Below, piece by piece: positions 12,331-24,939 of a stretch of 64,000 nucleotides of DNA. The position numbers and the translations under genes are program-made. Source of the DNA: Crotophaga sulcirostris (taxonomy: Eukaryota > Chordata > Aves > Cuculiformes > Crotophagidae); the NCBI GenBank assembly GCA_013397455.1, contig VYZB01000723.1, forward strand, positions 1-64,000, in the 5' to 3' direction. The notes beneath the pieces were generated by a model that had not been told where the DNA came from, made no database searches, and saw only the letters and a list, made by a program, of their open reading frames with translations. The first letter of the stretch is position 1. Every line of letters begins with the position of its first letter.

Positions 12331-13560
12331 ACAGTGTTGCAAGTGCAGTTGCTGCTGCTGAAGCTATGAACTACCATTTTCAGGAGTGAAACGTGTGGTT
12401 AGCCAGCCAACCTTCCATCATGCTGGCCTTTATGCAAATGTTAGGTGTCAGTTAAGGTTTAATATATTTTACTAAGAATGCCATGTTCATGAACAGATAT
12501 AACACCTAGAAGGAGATAAAAAGAAATAAAGGAAACACCACCCTCTACAGTAACTTCTGTTCTGTATCTCAAAGAGTGGGTTTTTTTCTGCTCATTCCAA
12601 CTAAATCCTGCTAGGACACTTACAGTGCTCTTGAGACCAAGTTTTGTTCCTTATGACCTTTTTTAAGTTTTCTTGACGTCTTATCCATGCTTTTTTGGGG
12701 TATCACTCAGATTGAAGCTCTCAGAAGGTCTTTATAAACTTGATAACAGTCTTTCATAGTTTTACTAAAGGCTACCGGCTACAGCCTGGATTTTTGATAC
12801 TGATATCCTAAGGCAATACTGATATCCTAGAGGGAGCGTTCACATAGTTAAATTGAAAGTTAAATGCTCCAGCAAATTGGAAAGCAAGGTCTAAGGACAA
12901 GCCTAGCTACAACAGACTGTGAACTCACCATCAGTGGTGCAATGCAAACTGGCAGGACAGGGTCCTGATCCACATGCACAATGTCTGAGCATTAAAGACA
13001 GAAGTAACAGTGTCATTTCAAAAAATTAATCCAATGGAAAAGGGTTTCTAATTACTACTCCTTGAAAAATGAACGTGACAATAATTAAACAGCTGTGGAC
13101 TAACTGTAGGCTTGGGTCATACAGTCGTTGAATGTGATGGGTCAACACTGCCATTCTTTCCGAGCACAGTAGAGAGCTGAAGTTAGACCACCCAGCCATT
13201 TCAGAAACAGTTTTCTCTGTGAGAAGGCAATGTGTTACCAGTTTATTTCTGGTTTGTATGATGAACTTCTAGAACATATTCCTCAAGCAGGAGGCAGCAA
13301 CTTAGTACCAATAATGGACTTGTTCAATTTTATGACAATTATCTGTCAGGACTCTGAATCTAAGGATTTCTAAGTCCTCTCCATGACTCTGCAAGTGACA
13401 GTCCTGTGCGTGGTGTAGCAGCAGAGCCTGGATATCAAAATAACCAGCTCTTGCATACAATAAAAATCTAGGCATCAGATAAGATCTAGCCTGTGCAGTG
13501 ACTCTGCAACAAACATTGCTAATTGTAAACACTCACAAATGAAGGGAGTAACAAAATCAA
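12331..13560. other. Unique non-coding stretch with a short tandem duplication
   Basis: No gene is seen. The motif ATACTGATATCCTA occurs twice with a 19-bp period, at 12797-12810 and 12816-12829. The only other open frame of note is a 76-codon minus-strand frame at 13302-13532, which has no recognisable domain. Confidence 0.5.
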
Positions 13561-13640
13561 GATTAAATTAAGATTAATAGTGTGTTACCTTTAATTAGTT
13601 TAATTAATTAGTTTAATTAGTTAAAATAACCTTTAATCAA
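13561..13640. repeat. AT-rich repeat built of TAATTA motifs
   Basis: The segment is made of repeated TTTAATTA and TTAATTAG units, for example CTTTAATTAGTTTAATTAA from 13589, and is nearly all A and T. TAATTA is the core site of many homeodomain proteins, and the array is also partly self-complementary. It may be a simple AT-rich repeat or a cluster of homeodomain sites, and the sequence alone does not decide between them. Confidence 0.6.
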
Positions 13641-16079
13641 TTTTGTCACTTTGTGCTAAACTGAATGAAGATGTCCTGAAGGCCATCTTTTTTTTGTCTT
13701 TAATGGGTAAAAGAAGTGGCATTGCCTGTAACACCTGCCTTGTTAACTTATTTAGAAAATTGTCCTGTATTCTTTTCAAAGGCAGATGATTGAATTTGTT
13801 CTTGCAAACCATGCAAAGCTCAATTCAGTGGATGAGTCCAACTCTGCAGATTTCCAGTGAGCATTACATTGCCAATATTTGCTTTGTGTGGCTTATACAC
13901 CTCCCTCTGTTTACTGGTAATAAATCATATGTAGGCTCATTATTCCTAGAGAATCCATGGTACAAGACCATAATTTATACAACTTACTCAATAGTCTGAA
14001 GTTTGCTAGTGGCTAACATTCAACTGTTCATTGTTCAGCTGAGGTTTTTATGAGCACTGGTATATTGTCCATTATGCACTACTACTGCCATAATTGTTGT
14101 TTCCATAGAGATTAAAATACAACATTATTAAGGACTATATAAAAAAAGCAAGTATCAAATGTGACATATAAAGGCAAATTTAAATTATTACTTCTGGAAC
14201 AAAAGTACACAATGATGACCTGCAGTCATCTTTGAAGAAAAAACATGGCTTATGACCACAGCTAAAGGGAAGTTCAATTCTGAGTATGCACGCACATTTC
14301 TAGCAAATACCCAGCCACTCTGTGGGTCATTATTTCTATCTGCGCTCTGTTGGGTGTTCAGCTGTGGAATTTTCTTAAGTGAAATACAAACATGCAAATA
14401 ACAAAATTGAAAAACTAAACCACAAAAAAGTGTTGACAACCTTTGGAAAACATAAATTACACAGAATATAAGCAATGCACAGTCAGTTTTGATCTTTCCA
14501 GGAAGGCATATTGTAATAATCAAACTAGACCAATGACATGTCAGCAGTTTGATGAATGAGGAAAAATAAAAAAGCTAGTTTATTTAGGACATAGTTTTGG
14601 ATGCCACAAGTGAAATATTTTTTTTGTTTAAGCTTTGCAACTAAGTCATCATCCCATATTTTGTTTATACCAAGGATAAGATTGCATTGTTAGACATTTC
14701 TAAAAGAACGAAACTGAAGAATTTGGTTATCTGAATGTTTACAGTTAATTCCCTAAATATAAAAACCAACAAATAAAATAAATTGGTAAATCACTATATT
14801 GGTTTTGAGAAAGTAAAGTAGAAAGCAAAATGCTGAAAGAATTGCAGACTTATCTAATGGGAGGAAACCTATTCTTGGATTGTACTTTGAGTGAGGTAAC
14901 AAATTCAGTTTAGATCTATTTTGGATAATATGTATCACTGCAAGTGATATGTTTCCTTTTTATGCAATGGGACCAATAGTTTGAGGTGCTTGTCGAAACG
15001 GTCCAAAAGCTGAAGCAATGGCTAGAATAAATGGCTTTTATGGCTAAATATCCTCCTAGTATTTAAATGAAAAATATAATTTAGACCAAATTAAGACATT
15101 AATTTAAAAATAAATTACAGCCATAGATCGGAGTAATAATCAGTTCTCCTTTAAAATTCTGAATTAAATGTAAACCAGCCTTCAATTTTTTGTTATGGGA
15201 AATACTAGTACATGGTTGATTTTTCTGTTTCTCTGAATTAATATGGAAGGGAGACTGCCAAATGGATATTGCCTGCATTAGTCTGAAACCATGACCTCTA
15301 GTTGTTTTGAAAGAGATGAAAGGGTTCGTATACAAGACATGTCAACACCTAACTTGTTCCTCCTTTTGTATTTAGTGAGTGAGGTGCACAGTTTCAGCAC
15401 AGCCAGCTGGTGTCTAGCCATACTGTGGGATTTCTCTGCATCATTGTATTAGATCCATAATGATGAGAGGCCATTCTGGGAATATTTGTTGCCATTAGGA
15501 TTTTCTCCTTAAGAGGCAAATCAATAAACACAAAACTAGCATCTTCCCTGTCCAAATAGGATCTTGAGGGGAACAAGTATCCTTTTTCCACTTTATCTTT
15601 TCATATAGCACCATGGAGCCACAGCCTGTAAGTACTTTAGCATTAAAAAATACATATATAAGTGAAAGGCAAATAAAGATATGTTAATGTGCTTCTGACA
15701 ATTCTTTTCCCTGGAAAGAAAATTTAATCCTGGAGCAAACCTCTGCAGTAAGATTACTTGCATGATGAGGGTTTGGCCCTTGGCAGCTTATTTGGGATCT
15801 GGAGAACCTAAAACATCATTGCATTTTTTCCTTAATTTATTCCACATTTGTGAAGCAGGTAATGAAAAACAAAGGCAATTAGCTACAGAGCACGCAGTGC
15901 TGCTCATCAAGCAGTTGTGTACATCAGTTCTATTTTTATTTTTATTCCCCAAGAGAAATCTGCAGAAGGGAGTGGTATCTGTAAAACAAAATAATGATTA
16001 AGTACTTGTTTTGCAGATGGTAATAGCTCCTTTTCTTCCTGCAATTTTTTATTGGCTTTCGATTTCCTACTTGTGTGGC
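13641..16079. other. Very AT-rich unique non-coding stretch
   Basis: No gene or transposon is recognised. Composition is strongly AT-rich between about 14100 and 15700, with several poly-T and poly-A runs. Open frames on the two strands are at most 111 codons and lack domains. Confidence 0.5.
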
Positions 16080-16450
16080 GCTCAAGAGGATTTCTTTCTA
16101 TTTAGGGCTTTCCCGGAAGAGAAAGTGCCAATGACGTCACTGGGAATCACTTTCATTTCACTTCCATGGTTTGTGCATGGGAGGGCACTCGCCCACTCTG
16201 ATAGCAAAGGACTATGAAGGAGGAGCGACAGGGGGCTAAGGAGATGGAGTGGGGGGGGGGGAAGGAGGGGGGACAGAGAATAGGAGACGTTTCCAGGGAA
16301 ACACTCTAGCAGATGGCTTGGTCTGCTCCTAAATAGTGACACATCTGTAGCTCAATCAGTGGGAGGGTTATTTTTGGAAATCACAGCTCTCTCTCTGGAA
16401 ACCTAGCTAATCTCCACGCCCCTAAGCCCCTTCTCTTTTTTACACGCTTG
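16080..16450. promoter_or_regulatory. Candidate cis-regulatory element with clustered factor motifs
   Basis: This block is more GC-rich than its surroundings and contains several textbook motifs close together. TTCCCGGAA at 16110-16118 matches the STAT palindrome TTCnnnGAA. TGACGTCA at 16132-16139 is a perfect CREB/ATF site. The reverse complement of 16147-16165 (GGAAGTGAAATGAAAGTGA) contains GGAAnnGAAA, the Ets-IRF composite consensus, and a GAAAGTGA IRF-type half. GTTTCCAGGGAAAC at 16289-16302 is an inverted repeat resembling an RFX X-box. E-box-like CAGATG and CATCTG occur near 16311 and 16345. No TATA box or first exon could be assigned, so an enhancer is as likely as a promoter. The motif matches are direct observations; function is inference. 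Confidence 0.4.
16231..16272 (+). other. G-rich tract with G-quadruplex potential
   Basis: The tract runs from a GGGGG at 16231-16235, through an 11-base G run at 16251-16261, to a GGGGGG at 16267-16272. The long G run can itself supply more than one G3 tract, so four stacked tracts are possible on the plus strand. Such tracts often occur in open regulatory chromatin, but they also arise as simple repeats and are error-prone in sequencing. Confidence 0.6.
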
Positions 16451-19400
16451 TTTGGTTGGGGATGGAGGTGTTGTATCATAGAACTGCCATTCCTAGCAAG
16501 CCATGCTCAGAATTAATTATACGATGGACTATCATCTTGCCATCCCCACCACCACCTCCTTCACCCAACTATGCTCTCTAGGCACTGGACTAATGCTGAA
16601 TAGGAGAACAAGCGTTACCAAGGGAACAAGGAGGAAAAGCAATCCTTTTCTCAGGCAGTTACTTTGTAAGCCAAGGGATCAACTTTGCACCTTTCAAATG
16701 TGATGTATGGACTTTCTTGTAGAGACAGATAAATTCCTGGCATACCTGCACTTCATCAAAGCACAAACAAAAGCTTGGCCCACACTCATCTGTCAGGCAA
16801 TCGGTTGTGCCCACAACCATCCAGGGAGTGGGAGGAACAGTCAGAGCTGAAGTTCTAAGTACTTACCAGTGCCCTAAGTGTACAGGGCTACACAGAAGAT
16901 TGGAAAGTGCTCCCACTCATCCTGTGGACCACCTGTCTCTCAGCAAAAGCGCCACACACCCACCTCAGCAGAACACGGAATGGGCAGAAGGAAGAATCCA
17001 ATCTCCTGCCCCTCGATGCCTCTCTCTTTTTTTTAGCATTAGATTCAGGGAATTAGTGAGTCACTTTCACAAACAGGTTCCCGAGAAACAGAAAAGAACC
17101 ATTCTCTCTAAGTCCCTCCAGAGGGGGAACAACACAGCTGAATGCGAACACTGCAAAAAGTCTTGTAGTAAATCATGGTACAGCCCCAATGTACTCTGGT
17201 GTTCATGTAGGCAACCTTAGTGGCCACAAGTGCCTCGTTTTCAGAGAATGTTTTACATCTGTTTGTGGTATCTGCTCAGCTGAGCTCTAGACTTCTACCC
17301 CTAGCAGTTTATATGGTGGTAGTTCATATTCTTGTTAAAATACATTTGGTATGTAAATACCAAGTGTCTCTCAGATGCAGATACCATCCAAAATGTGTAT
17401 AATTTAAACAGAAAAGATATAACTGCGTGAGATATAGAACAGGAGGTTTGGTCCCATACTGTCACAAGCAAGCAAGTCAGAGGAACTGATTAGTTCCTCA
17501 AAATAACTATCTTTCTAGTGTCTACGGTTCCCAAACCCTCACTTTTTGGTGGCCTCACATGTCCAGGTGATATGTTATTTAACAGTATTTCAAGAGAAAA
17601 AAAGGCAGAAGAGAAGGAAATCTGGATGGTGAAGTGACCTGCCCATGTCCCTTTAATCCAGTGACCCACTCAGAAGCAACCCCAGAAAAACTAGCACTAG
17701 GGTATAATTGGAGGTTGCAAGCGAGCAGGTCCACAGCACAGTCACAAACTCGCATTTACCCTGAACCAATGAATTGCAACATATTAATAATAATAATGTT
17801 GGTAATGCTTGGCAAAATCAAAGATGAAATTTTACTCTTTCAAAGAATTTTGGTCAGGTTTAATATCCACAAAGATTTATCTGTTGGAACATTTTTACCA
17901 TTAGCCACTGGAAATAATTTTTTTATGGAGAGAATGAGAAAAGAATTTTTAGTCTGTTGCAGGATTTCAAGCTTAGTGTCAGTCAGATTTTTTTTGTGCA
18001 AATGCAGATTGCACCTACAAAAAAATAGAAAATACACATGAAACACAACTTGCACCTTTGCTTGTTTGGCTGCCTCAATTGTGTGGAGGAGGTAGCAAGT
18101 TTTGCAGATATTCATTGCCATTTTAATATGAGATGTCACCTTCCAAAATTCCAAGCTAAAATATTTACTTCATTATTGACAAAAATCTTCCTCTAGATGT
18201 GCATTGAAATTCACAAACTGAAAGGAGCAGCTCTTAACAGAAGAGTTTCTTAATGCAGAACATGAAGGAATGATGCATGTGTTACTAAAAATACTTTCCA
18301 TGACTAATTCATGACTATCAATTGCTTCTTTTTTTCCAAATGGCAGACTGTGCATGTTAGCTTGATAACATACTGCTACATCCTGTGTTACTTCAAAACT
18401 GAAAACAAATTTGCAAATGCTCTGATAGTCATTGCAGTTCTAGTAAATAAAAATATCTGTAAAGCTTTCCAGCACACAGAAACATGTACACATACACACA
18501 TATGTATGCAGGGAGAGAGACAGAAGAGAAAGAAATTACAGTATGTTCCCTGTCTCATATCGCTGTTATTTACCCTAACACTGATACAAATGAAATGTCT
18601 TAAGAAACAGTCAATATACACCAGCATCACTGTGCTTTTTCACTTAAGCCTGATGAAAAGCAAAGTGACTGCAGTAAGAAGCACCTTTAGTTTTCTCAGG
18701 CTTTTTATTGACTCACACACAGGATCTGTTTTTTGCTAAAAAGAAAAGCTGTCCCAAAGTGAAATGTAAGGCCAAAACACACAAAGGTGCATTAGACTCT
18801 GTAATGCAACTCTGAACTTTTTTGGAAGCCTGATCCCAAAATCAGAAACCACAGACACAAGTTGAGAGAACTTGTGTGCAGAGAACAGGTCAAAGCCTAT
18901 GTAGGCATTGATCTGAGCTGGAGAGATTGCCCCACATGATTTTCTTCACCCCTATGGACTTGTGGGTAATTCTTACAGGTTGTCTATTTCAGTAGGGGAC
19001 TAGTGAATCAGGCACTGATTCAGACACTGTGGGAAATTTAGGGAGGGAGGTTTATGTTCCCTGTTTTGCTACTGATTCATTTAGGAATTTTTGAAAACCT
19101 ATCCATGGAACATTATCCAAATACTTTTATCTTTAAGATAAGCAAACTGTGATAAGCAGATGCCTTGAACTGGTCTTGCAAGAACTCTTTGCTTCTCATC
19201 ATTATTGTCTGTCCAAATCTATTCCTCTGTAGGAGAATGGCTGTGGTAAATTTTGGGGTGTTTTCTTCCTTCTAAACATCTTTTCAGAAGCAACAAGACC
19301 CCAAGGTGTTCTGTTTACAGCAATATAAAAGTTGTGAGGCTAACAATCTAATTTTATAAGTGAAATATTCAACTGAAACGACAACGTTGCTATTTCAAAT

Positions 19401-20253
19401 GTCTCAAATTCACTACCTTACTTTTGAATCAATACAGCCCTCAACCGATGATTTAAATAGTTTGGGTAGCTTTGGGTCTTTACTTTTCTCCCTATGTCTT
19501 GATATGAAAATTCCTGTAGTATATGACTCTCAGATATATAGCATCTGCATGGGAGGAAACATGAGGACTGACTGCTAAATTGTCGTGCAACTGTTGCAGT
19601 CAGCTGTGAGATCAGAACAACGTTTTACACAGTTTGCATTGGCACAGTTTGCATCCTCTATAAGGAGGCAAGCTGAACTTGGTGAACTGACTCAGGTGGG
19701 CCACCCTGAGAAGGCAGGGGCACATGCTCACCTACTCAAAAGGAGGCGGTTTAAACTTAGATGGTTCATCAGCTCAAAACACACTCCCAAGGTCTGCTCA
19801 GTCTTTCAGATCTTGCCTCTGCAGGAGCATTTACCTGTTGCATTTACCACGCCTGCAGATGATGGCTGACTGAGCTTACCTGGACACTGCTATTTGCAGG
19901 TCCATGTGTTCATGGTTGGCCACTGGAGTCAAAGAGTGCAACGTCTGTCTTGGTAATGCAGAGAGCCACATAGCTGTCACACTTTCTTCTTCACTTTGTG
20001 TGAGGAATACTGGCCAAAGCATTGGTTCCTCCTGCCACCGCTCTTCAATAAACAGTCATAATGTTATCAAGGTCACTGAGCACAATAACAGCATAAATAA
20101 ATAAGGCATAAATAAATTTAGCACAATAATAGCATAAAAGTGATCACACATAGAGGAACAGAGAATGTTGCTTGTGTTTTTCTGAATTAAAGGCCTGCTA
20201 AGACACATCCACATTACCGAGCAGGACTCCGAGCCTTCTTAAGCATTTCTCAG
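16451..20253. other. Unique non-coding stretch downstream of the motif cluster
   Basis: No exon was recognised. The 137-codon open frame at 16807-17220 opens at GTG and contains no ATG. It has CPKC near its start and CEHCKKSC near its end, but matches no family I know. The 142-codon frame at 18311-18739 is low-complexity and hydrophobic and looks like chance. A short 14-bp tandem repeat with CACAGTTTGCAT as its core lies at about 19628-19655, and an imperfect GCATAAATAAAT repeat at about 20085-20140. Confidence 0.5.
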
Positions 20254-20278
20254 TCAACATACTAAGAAAGTATGTTGA
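20254..20278. repeat. Short perfect inverted repeat (10-bp stem, 5-nt loop)
   Basis: TCAACATACT at 20254-20263 is followed by the loop AAGAA and the exact complement AGTATGTTGA at 20269-20278. It can form a small hairpin. There is no poly-T run afterwards and no gene nearby, so no role can be assigned. Confidence 0.6.
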
Positions 20279-22509
20279 TGCTACTCTAGTGTGTCAACAG
20301 GATGGTTGATTAGCAGCAATACTGGAGTGAAGCTTTATTGCTTGGGCTGTGCAGGTCAGTCTAAAATATCTGACTGTTTCCCCAGCCTGGAAATCCACCG
20401 AAGTGCTACATAAGCACCTTTACAGCATTGCAGGGAACACTATCAAAATATTACAAAATAAGTTTGCTGTCCTCAACTAAGACCAAGTAGTATGCTGACA
20501 TGTGAAACAGCACGTAAGCTCCGAAGGGGAGGGTTTCACTCACAGGAACATACAGCACTGCATGACACATTAACAGAATGGCTTTAGCCATGTAAGCAAC
20601 CAGATGGGTGGCTGCTGTTCGTATGCAGAAGAGCAGACACCAACCAGACCAACCCCACAGCTGTCTGCTGCTCAGGGTATTGAAAGATCAGTCTTCTGTC
20701 ACAGTTGCCTAGCTGAACATTTTGAACATTCCCAGATCTTGCCACCCAAATCCCTTCCACCAGCCACAGGGATTTGAATCAAACATTGCCCATTCTGAGG
20801 GCAACCTTTAGCTGATACTTGCCCATAGGTAGGAGTACAAAAACATATTTAACCATTGCAGATGGTTTGGAGACAGCCTACTGCCAAGGGAGAGCCTTCT
20901 GGTTTTCTGTGCTTTTCACCTGGACAGACCCACCGGTACCTACACACATGTAGACACACTTATGCACTCACACACATGGACTCACATGGTATTCTGCATC
21001 TTTTCGCAGTAAGCAGAGGTATTTTTACAAGTGACATGGTACTGAGAGCTAGACTCAAACAGCAATTATATGAGATGTTTTCCAAATGCATACGTCCAAC
21101 ACCTTGCGACTTTTTGCATTCTTTTACAAAGGTGCTTAAATACATTGTCAAAGATGGTAATGTTCTTGTTTCCTACCCATAAGAATACTTGTAATTTATA
21201 TTGCATTTAGATGGAAGTTAAAAGTACTTTTAAGTTGTACAAAATTAGGATTTTAAAAATACTAAATCAATATTTCAGTTTTTGCCATGTAAATTTTAAT
21301 GCCAATGAAAAAATTAAATGTTTGCAACAATTTTTCTAATAGGAATAAATCCATCTACATTCATATACTTGGATTAAAATCAAACATTTATAAAAAAGTC
21401 AGTACAAACATATGACTTAAAAAAACATGTTTTTAAAAAAGTGAAAATATTTTTTTAAAAGAAGAAATTTTCCTACAAATAACTGGATTTCAATTCAAAT
21501 GTGTTTTCCTATGTAGTATTTTTGAGATGAGAAAACTGCAAGCAGCTCTGAGGTTTTCCATGTATCATGCCAAAACTGTGGCGTGGTTACATATTTATCA
21601 ATATTCACATTGTGGTATAATTATTCTTTTGGGGTTTTGCTCTCTGATTAGCATTATAATAATTTTTATTATGATTGAGACATATCAACACAATGATAAG
21701 AGACAAATGCTGCAAAAGAATCCTAGCTTTGCAAGATATTCTTTATATGTAGTTGGAAAAAGCACTTTGAACTACTGTAGAGGAAAACCAATTATTTCAT
21801 AGGCGAAGGTAGCCAATTTACTGCATGTGCCTAGCTGGACTTTCCAAAAGAAAAACAGGTAAAACATTTTCCACTGTACTTTCAGTAAAACTTATCATGC
21901 TTCCTGAAAGTGCTCCAAAAATGGAAATGTGAAAAGAAGAAATTGTACACCAAATATCACACTAGAAGGGTGAAAATATANACTCGTAAAATTCAGTAAC
22001 ATGAAAAGAAAGAGGACATTATTAGAAAAAAAAACCACAAACAAAAAAAACTAGAGAAAAGGTCAGTTATTATTTTGGTAATTATATTACCCCAAAAATA
22101 ATCCTTACTGTAATTGCAATCAAAACAAATTAATCTTTATGATACACATAGGATCAAATTTTCATTCTGTGTACGAAACTGTGGTTGCACTGAGTTGACC
22201 AAAAAAAAGTATTTGGCACAACATGCAAATCCTTTTTCAGTTATGCCACCAAAAATCTCCTATGTGTCTTCTAACTTGTAACGATAAACTCTGATTATAT
22301 GATTGATAAAAGTGACTCCCTGCTCATTGGAGACAGCTTTTGAAACCAGACCAGATCTTTCAGTCTCTGGATCCTGCTGTTGGAGTACAAAGAGGTAGCT
22401 TTTAACTCTCTCTCAGTCCCTGTTGGCATCTGGAGAAAGGAGGAAGGGTATGCCTGCTTCTGCATTAACAGAAAGAACACTGTCCTCCACAGCATATACC
22501 CCTTGAAAT
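20279..22509. other. Unique AT-rich stretch containing one ambiguous base
   Basis: No gene or transposon is recognised. The part from 21180 to 21500 is extremely AT-rich with many A and T runs. A single undetermined base (n) is present at 21981. Confidence 0.5.
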
Positions 22510-22541
22510 AAACAAGTAAACAAACAAGCAAGCAAACAAAC
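22510..22541 (+). repeat. Microsatellite-like AAAC/AAGC repeat
   Basis: Imperfect tandem units of AAACAAGC and AAAC make up this short run. It is a simple sequence repeat without further features. Confidence 0.75.
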
Positions 22542-24891
22542 TTAAAAAGGTGGCTAAATCCAAGCTTTGTGCTATTGTAAATGAGCATATCAAATACAAG
22601 GCAATGCAGAAGCAGTCAAAATACTTGTAGTTTAATGAGGACAAACAAGAGTACATGCGTAGCAAATGCATTTTCCTCTTTTGAATCAAAGATTCTAAGC
22701 TCTGTTTTATTCCTGATCTGTGATCCTGGAGAAATCTGAACAGGAATAGAAAAAACTGCTTTTAATAATCAAATGGAGAATGGTGAATGGCAAGAATGAA
22801 TTAACATGAATAATAGGACAATAATGCAATACCCAGGCAGTACACATCTTGTACTTTAGACATGCTGTCCACATATGATAACATCCAATTAAAAATTGGC
22901 TTATGTTGCCACACAGTAGTAGTGGAACATTCTTTTGGACACCTGCTCTGAGCAAACTCAAAAGTCTAGTTATCTATTCTCTGACTGTTGATTTATCTTT
23001 GTTCTAAAAGAAAGTTTGTGGCAAATGCATGTTTACACAGGACTCATGCTCTCCATTTTCAGATGTTAACTTTAAAATCCCAAAGATTTCTGTTTCCTGT
23101 TTATAGGAAACATAGCTCTGGCTTTATTTTTTTAAAATTAACTAAGATACAATTAAACAGTGACTTGACGGAAAACTTATGCAAATGATAGACAGTGGAC
23201 AGTAGATGATTTGTAAGCACACAATATGAGCTGCCCCCACTCTGACTAAAGATCCATCTGGTCTAGTATTCTATCACTAATAGCTAATTTAAGAAAACAT
23301 ATTAAGGAAAAAATGCCAGTATAGAGTAATTATTTTCTGTTACAGCCTCCAGGTGCCATTTCAAACAGTAAGTGATAGTCCTATCCTCTACATATTCATC
23401 TTTTTCTGAATATCTTGTGGTAGTGAAGCTCATTACACAATTATAGTGGTGTTTGTGGAAGGAGGTTGTCTTCTCCTGAGCCAAACAATATTGCTGAAAA
23501 AAAACTAGATGGGTTTTGGCACATGAGCCTTTTTTTCATGTATACAAGTGAAACAGAAACAACATACTTCAAAAGTTGAGAATAATCCTTTGGATTATTA
23601 CAAGACATTAATTAGTCAGACTATCTAAGACAAAAAATGGTACTTGTTTCTCATGGAGGAGAAAAAGGGATTTAGTCTCATAGGAGGTTGTAAAATGATT
23701 ATGTCTAATAGTTAAGACAAATAATAATGTGCAACACAACAAATATCTGTTCAGAGTCTACGACTTTTATGGTTTGACAGTTATAGACTTTGATTTCTTG
23801 GTTCATCCTTCAAAGGTGTTCAGCGAGCTCTCATTTGAGGATCCAAACTGAATGTTTACAGAGTGATTGCTTTGTGAAATGGATTGTCCTACAGAAAAGA
23901 GGATGTTTTTGTTTTCTACTGATTGTCTCCGAGTTCTGGATAGCAAGTAGTGTATAATTAGTTCATAGTTTGTCCAAAGTGGCCCTAACATCTACTGCTA
24001 AAAACACAGGATCAAGGGAACTTTATCGTTTGCGGTGTGAGGTGTCACGTTGTAATGGCTCTACGGATATGCTGGCTGAAGAATGCTTGTACATTTAGTT
24101 GTGGCATATATCAAAGTTGTTCCTTAACTCCCACCTTCCCTTGTTACCCCTCAGTTTGCCATTTCCTGCTTTAGTCTTTACTTTTTCAGGTGCACGACTA
24201 TTTGAAATCTGGGTATGGCATACTTTGAAACAATGACCTCCCATTGTCCTTTTCAGGGGAAGCTGTGAGTCTCTAACTGGACCAACAGCCATGAATTTAA
24301 GCCTAGCAATAAATCAGTTTGAAATAAGGTCCAAGATATTCCATTGACTGGAGAGGCGAATGAATCAAAAGAAGAGTTGAGCTAAAGATAAGTCTGATAC
24401 TACTTGACTCAAGGTCTTTCAGCTGTGCTAGCTAGATAACTGTGCTAGCCCTACAGTTCACTCAGGCTGTATAAACTTGACACAAGACATACTGGATGAA
24501 TCCAACCTCTTGCTTGTGATAAGAGGGTTGATGCATCTTTACGATCCTCTCTGGCACCACTGGGACTCCACTTGCATACAGCTGACTGTGGAAAGGGACT
24601 TAAAAACCTCTGTCTTACACTGGGACTTTTCTTATTCCTTGGTATTCGCTAAAGCAAAAAGCCATTTGTGAGTAAACCATGACATGTTATGGATAGTTCA
24701 CTCAGCCCTACCACAATAGTGGCAGTTTGAAAGGGTTTTGGTTTTCTGTTTGCTTTTCTTTAAGAACAGTCTGGTTTTCATAAATGTGAATCCATGTAAG
24801 CCAAGCTTTATAACTGCAAAATTTATAACTGCAGCGTTCTTTGGTGCCCTGAGAGATATTTGGATACATTTAAAGGTCTTACAAACTTAAG
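22542..24891. other. Unique non-coding stretch
   Basis: No coding exon, RNA gene or mobile element is recognised. Open frames stay under 85 codons. Confidence 0.5.
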
Positions 24892-24939
24892 CAAAGTAAT
24901 GTAATTACTTTGTACTTACAAAGTAATGTAATTACTTTT
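24892..24939. repeat. Duplicated palindromic 21-mer, 27-bp period
   Basis: CAAAGTAATGTAATTACTTT occurs at 24892-24911 and again at 24919-24938, separated by GTACTTA. Each copy contains the near-palindrome AAGTAATGTAATTACTT, so the pair can form hairpins in several registers. It is probably a local tandem duplication. Confidence 0.75.

Noticed and set aside
16344..16370. tRNA A-box-like sequence TAGCTCAATCAGTGGGAG
   Set aside because: No B-box, no cloverleaf pairing and no terminator follow.
16807..17220. 137-codon open frame with CPKC and CEHCKKSC cysteine pairs, next to the motif cluster
   Set aside because: It opens at GTG and contains no ATG. The cysteines do not fit a zinc-binding family I know. 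An exon of an unknown gene is possible but unsupported.
17600..17700. Segment like the MIR phrase for GTTAAGTGACTTGCCCAAGG
   Set aside because: The match is a single short phrase with no supporting order of other MIR motifs.
18311..18739. 142-codon open frame
   Set aside because: Low-complexity, hydrophobic translation typical of AT-rich DNA, overlapping another open frame on the opposite strand.
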